A stretch of 64,000 bases of DNA. Source: Cloacibacillus sp. An23. Lineage in GTDB: Bacteria > Synergistota > Synergistia > Synergistales > Synergistaceae. The notes beneath the pieces were generated by a model. That model had not been told where the DNA came from, searched no databases, and worked only from the letters and a program-made list of their open reading frames with translations. The stretch lies in contig NZ_NFJQ01000004.1 in the NCBI RefSeq assembly GCF_002159945.1, positions 124,001-188,000 on the forward strand. The letters are read 5' to 3'. Positions 62,371 to 64,000 of this stretch are shown in pieces; within the stretch, counting starts at the first letter, position 1, and every line of letters starts with the position of its first letter. The translations under genes and the position numbers were made by a program.

Positions 62371-63540
62371 ATGAAAATACAGAAACGCCCGCGATTCGGA
62401 AAGGCCGCGGCGATAACGGCGCTGCTAGTCGCGGTAACGGCGGCGGCCTGGATCTACAGCCGCAGGGAGACGCTCTTCGACAAGCCGGCGGACCCGTCGC
62501 TGCTGACGCCGATAGTGAAGACCGAGATAGTCAGAGGCGACGGCACGATATCGAGCCGCATAATCCAGAACATGCAGATAGACGCGCGCGACCGCGTCGA
62601 GCTGCTGCCGCGCGTCACGGGGCGGCTCCTCTCGCTCTCCGTCAAACAGGGCGACCGCGTCAAGAAAGGGCAGATAGTCGCGACGCTCGAACACGAGCAG
62701 CAGGACGCGCTGATACTCTCCACGATGGCGCAGGCCGCCTCCGCGCGCGCCGACAGCGAGAAGGCGCACGCCGAGATGCTCAACGCGAAGACGGAGCTCG
62801 ACCGCTACAGCCGCCTCGTAAAAGAGGGCTTCAGCACGCAGCAGCAGTACGACGCCGTGCAGACGCAGTACACCAGCGCCGAAGCCTCCTACCGCGCCGC
62901 GCTTGCGAAGGAACGCCAGTACGAGGCCGAGGAGAAGCGCGTGAAGTCCGAGAAGAACGACTACATAATCCGCGCGCCGATAGACGGCGTCGTGCTCGAC
63001 GACTACTCCTTGACGCCCGGCGCGATGATTTCTCCCTCGTCGCCGATACTCGACATCGCCGACCCGCGTATGCTGAAAGCGACGCTGCGCGTGCCCGAAC
63101 TCAAAATATTCAACGTCGAGGTCGGGATGCCGGTGACGCTGCGCTTCGACGCGCTGCCCGGCGAGACCTTCGACGGCAGCGTGACGCGCATAGACCAGTA
63201 CGTCGACCCCGCGACGCGCACGAGCGCCGTCGAAATTGCGCTCGACAACGAAAAGCAAGCCGGCGGCAGGCTGCGTCCCGGAATGTTCGGACAGGCCGCA
63301 ATCGTCGAAAAGGAATACAAAAACTCGCTGACTGTGCCAGAGGGCGCGCTCCACGCGAGCGAGGACGGTTTTTACGTCTACGTCGTGAAGGATGGCAAAG
63401 CCGAGGCGCGCCGCGTGACTGCCGGCATCAGGGAGAGCGGGCGCGTGCGCATAGACGAAGGACTCGCCGCGGGCGACGAGGTCGTCGTCTTCGGCGGCAA
63501 CAACCTGCGCGACGGAGAGGCCGTGACGGTCAGAAACTGA
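62371..63540 (+). CDS. RND periplasmic adaptor (membrane fusion protein)
   Basis: This 389-residue HlyD/AcrA-like adaptor has an N-terminal membrane anchor (about residues 12-30), a biotinyl-lipoyl-like domain (LLPRVTGRLLSLSVKQGDRVKKGQIVATLE), a coiled coil (about 110-185), the beta-barrel domain (LRFDALPGETFDGSVTRID) and a membrane-proximal domain. It bridges pump and channel. The order here is pump, channel, adaptor, rather than the common adaptor-first order. It begins one base after the channel gene's stop. Confidence 0.93.
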   Translation: MKIQKRPRFGKAAAITALLVAVTAAAWIYSRRETLFDKPADPSLLTPIVKTEIVRGDGTISSRIIQNMQIDARDRVELLPRVTGRLLSLSVKQGDRVKKGQIVATLEHEQQDALILSTMAQAASARADSEKAHAEMLNAKTELDRYSRLVKEGFSTQQQYDAVQTQYTSAEASYRAALAKERQYEAEEKRVKSEKNDYIIRAPIDGVVLDDYSLTPGAMISPSSPILDIADPRMLKATLRVPELKIFNVEVGMPVTLRFDALPGETFDGSVTRIDQYVDPATRTSAVEIALDNEKQAGGRLRPGMFGQAAIVEKEYKNSLTVPEGALHASEDGFYVYVVKDGKAEARRVTAGIRESGRVRIDEGLAAGDEVVVFGGNNLRDGEAVTVRN

Positions 63541-63545
63541 CGCGA

Positions 63546-64000
63546 ATGACGAACGCCCAAAGCCAGACGTCCGACTCTTACCGCGTCGGGATACTGCTCG
63601 CCGCGGCGGGCGGCTTCCTCGACGCCTACACTTTTCTCTGCCGCGGCCACGTCTTCGCTAACGCGCAGACCGGCAACATGGTGCTGCTCGGCGTCAGCCT
63701 CGCGCGCGGCGACCTCGGCGGCGCGGGCTACTACCTGCTGCCGATAACCGCCTTCTTCGCGGGCATCCTGCTCGCGGAGCTCGTCAAGGAATCCATGCGC
63801 GAAAGCCGCTTTATACACTGGCGTCAGGTGATAATAGCCGCGGAAGTGCTCTTCCTGCTCTGCGTCGCCTTCACGCCATCCGGGGAATTTTACGACATGT
63901 GCGCCAACGCCGCCGTCTCGTTCATCTGCTCGCTGCAGGTCGAGGCCTTCCGCAAGGTCCACGGACGCGCCTACGCGACGACGATGTGTACCGGCAACCT
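63546..64000 (+). CDS. YoaK/DUF1275 family membrane protein (3' truncated by window)
   Basis: The first 151 residues of a DUF1275 membrane protein are visible; the rest lies beyond the window. GFLDAYTFLCRGHVFANAQTGNMVLLG is the family's hallmark start, followed by at least four hydrophobic segments and SLQVEAFRKVHGRAYATTMCTGN. The function of the family is not established. The ATG at 63546 is 5 bases after the adaptor's stop, without an obvious ribosome-binding site, so translation may depend on coupling. Confidence 0.88.
   Translation, partial: MTNAQSQTSDSYRVGILLAAAGGFLDAYTFLCRGHVFANAQTGNMVLLGVSLARGDLGGAGYYLLPITAFFAGILLAELVKESMRESRFIHWRQVIIAAEVLFLLCVAFTPSGEFYDMCANAAVSFICSLQVEAFRKVHGRAYATTMCTGN

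Overview
The window is a GC-rich bacterial chromosome segment from an anaerobic, amino-acid-fermenting organism with a diderm envelope. The anaerobic and fermentative signs are a hybrid-cluster protein, rubredoxin, indolepyruvate:ferredoxin oxidoreductase with an aryl-CoA ligase, phosphotransbutyrylase/butyrate kinase and a sodium-pump decarboxylase beta subunit. The diderm signs are a TolC-type channel in an RND operon and an LpxB-like glycosyltransferase. From remembered family distributions I would guess Synergistota (Synergistaceae, Cloacibacillus/Synergistes-like). Nothing here proves the taxon. I found no rRNA or tRNA gene, CRISPR array, transposase or phage integrase.

Layout. 1-1.4 kb: the end of pdxS, pdxT and a flavin-fold protein. 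1.5-4.6 kb: hcp with its ferredoxin partner, divergent from a Crp/Fnr regulator. 4.5-5.4 kb: a MntA/HepT toxin-antitoxin module bounded by two copies of the regulator gene's 3' end. 5.5-6.2 kb: an HD-domain hydrolase. 6.3-12.8 kb: a catabolic locus (SLC13 carrier, aldehyde dehydrogenase, iron alcohol dehydrogenase, enolase-superfamily enzyme) divergent from a LysR regulator. 12.9-18.6 kb: a tightly packed minus-strand operon (transketolase, trmI, queH, AIR-synthase-like, M24 peptidase) and rubredoxin. 18.7-20.3 kb: thiC behind a TPP riboswitch with a complete terminator switch. 20.7-27.9 kb: rsmG, a C45 hydrolase/FGGY kinase pair, mtaB, and a TPR-DUF4037-DUF4125 cluster. 28-30 kb: rpsU-yqeY and a class V aminotransferase. 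30-34.3 kb: a CAT-like acetyltransferase, an LpxB-like protein, then a RemB-like gene and gyrB. 34.4-41.1 kb: two YdcF paralogues, a frameshifted pRiA4b-type gene, two polysaccharide genes and an orphan decarboxylase beta subunit. 41.3-48.6 kb: MFS and EamA exporters, a polar amino-acid ABC transporter, an M20 hydrolase, and ccdA-tlpA. 49-57.8 kb: buk-ptb, two MATE pumps, iorAB and paaK. 58-64 kb: an RND efflux operon and a partial DUF1275 protein.

How the genes fit. The ABC importer and M20 hydrolase would supply amino acids. IorAB with the CoA ligase, and Ptb/Buk, can turn keto acids into acyl-CoAs, acids and ATP. The decarboxylase beta subunit would handle sodium energetics if its partners lie elsewhere. 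Several multidrug pumps (MFS, EamA, two MATE, RND) suggest life among inhibitory compounds, such as a gut or digester.

The least explained parts are: the 83-bp repeat-bounded MntA/HepT insertion; the TPR/DUF4037/DUF4125 cluster, whose DUF4037 protein carries a nucleotidyltransferase signature; the C45 hydrolase/FGGY kinase pair; the enolase-superfamily catabolic locus; and the promoter-plus-terminator leader ahead of iorA. Start codons were often chosen by ribosome-binding-site spacing rather than by the longest frame, as noted in each entry.
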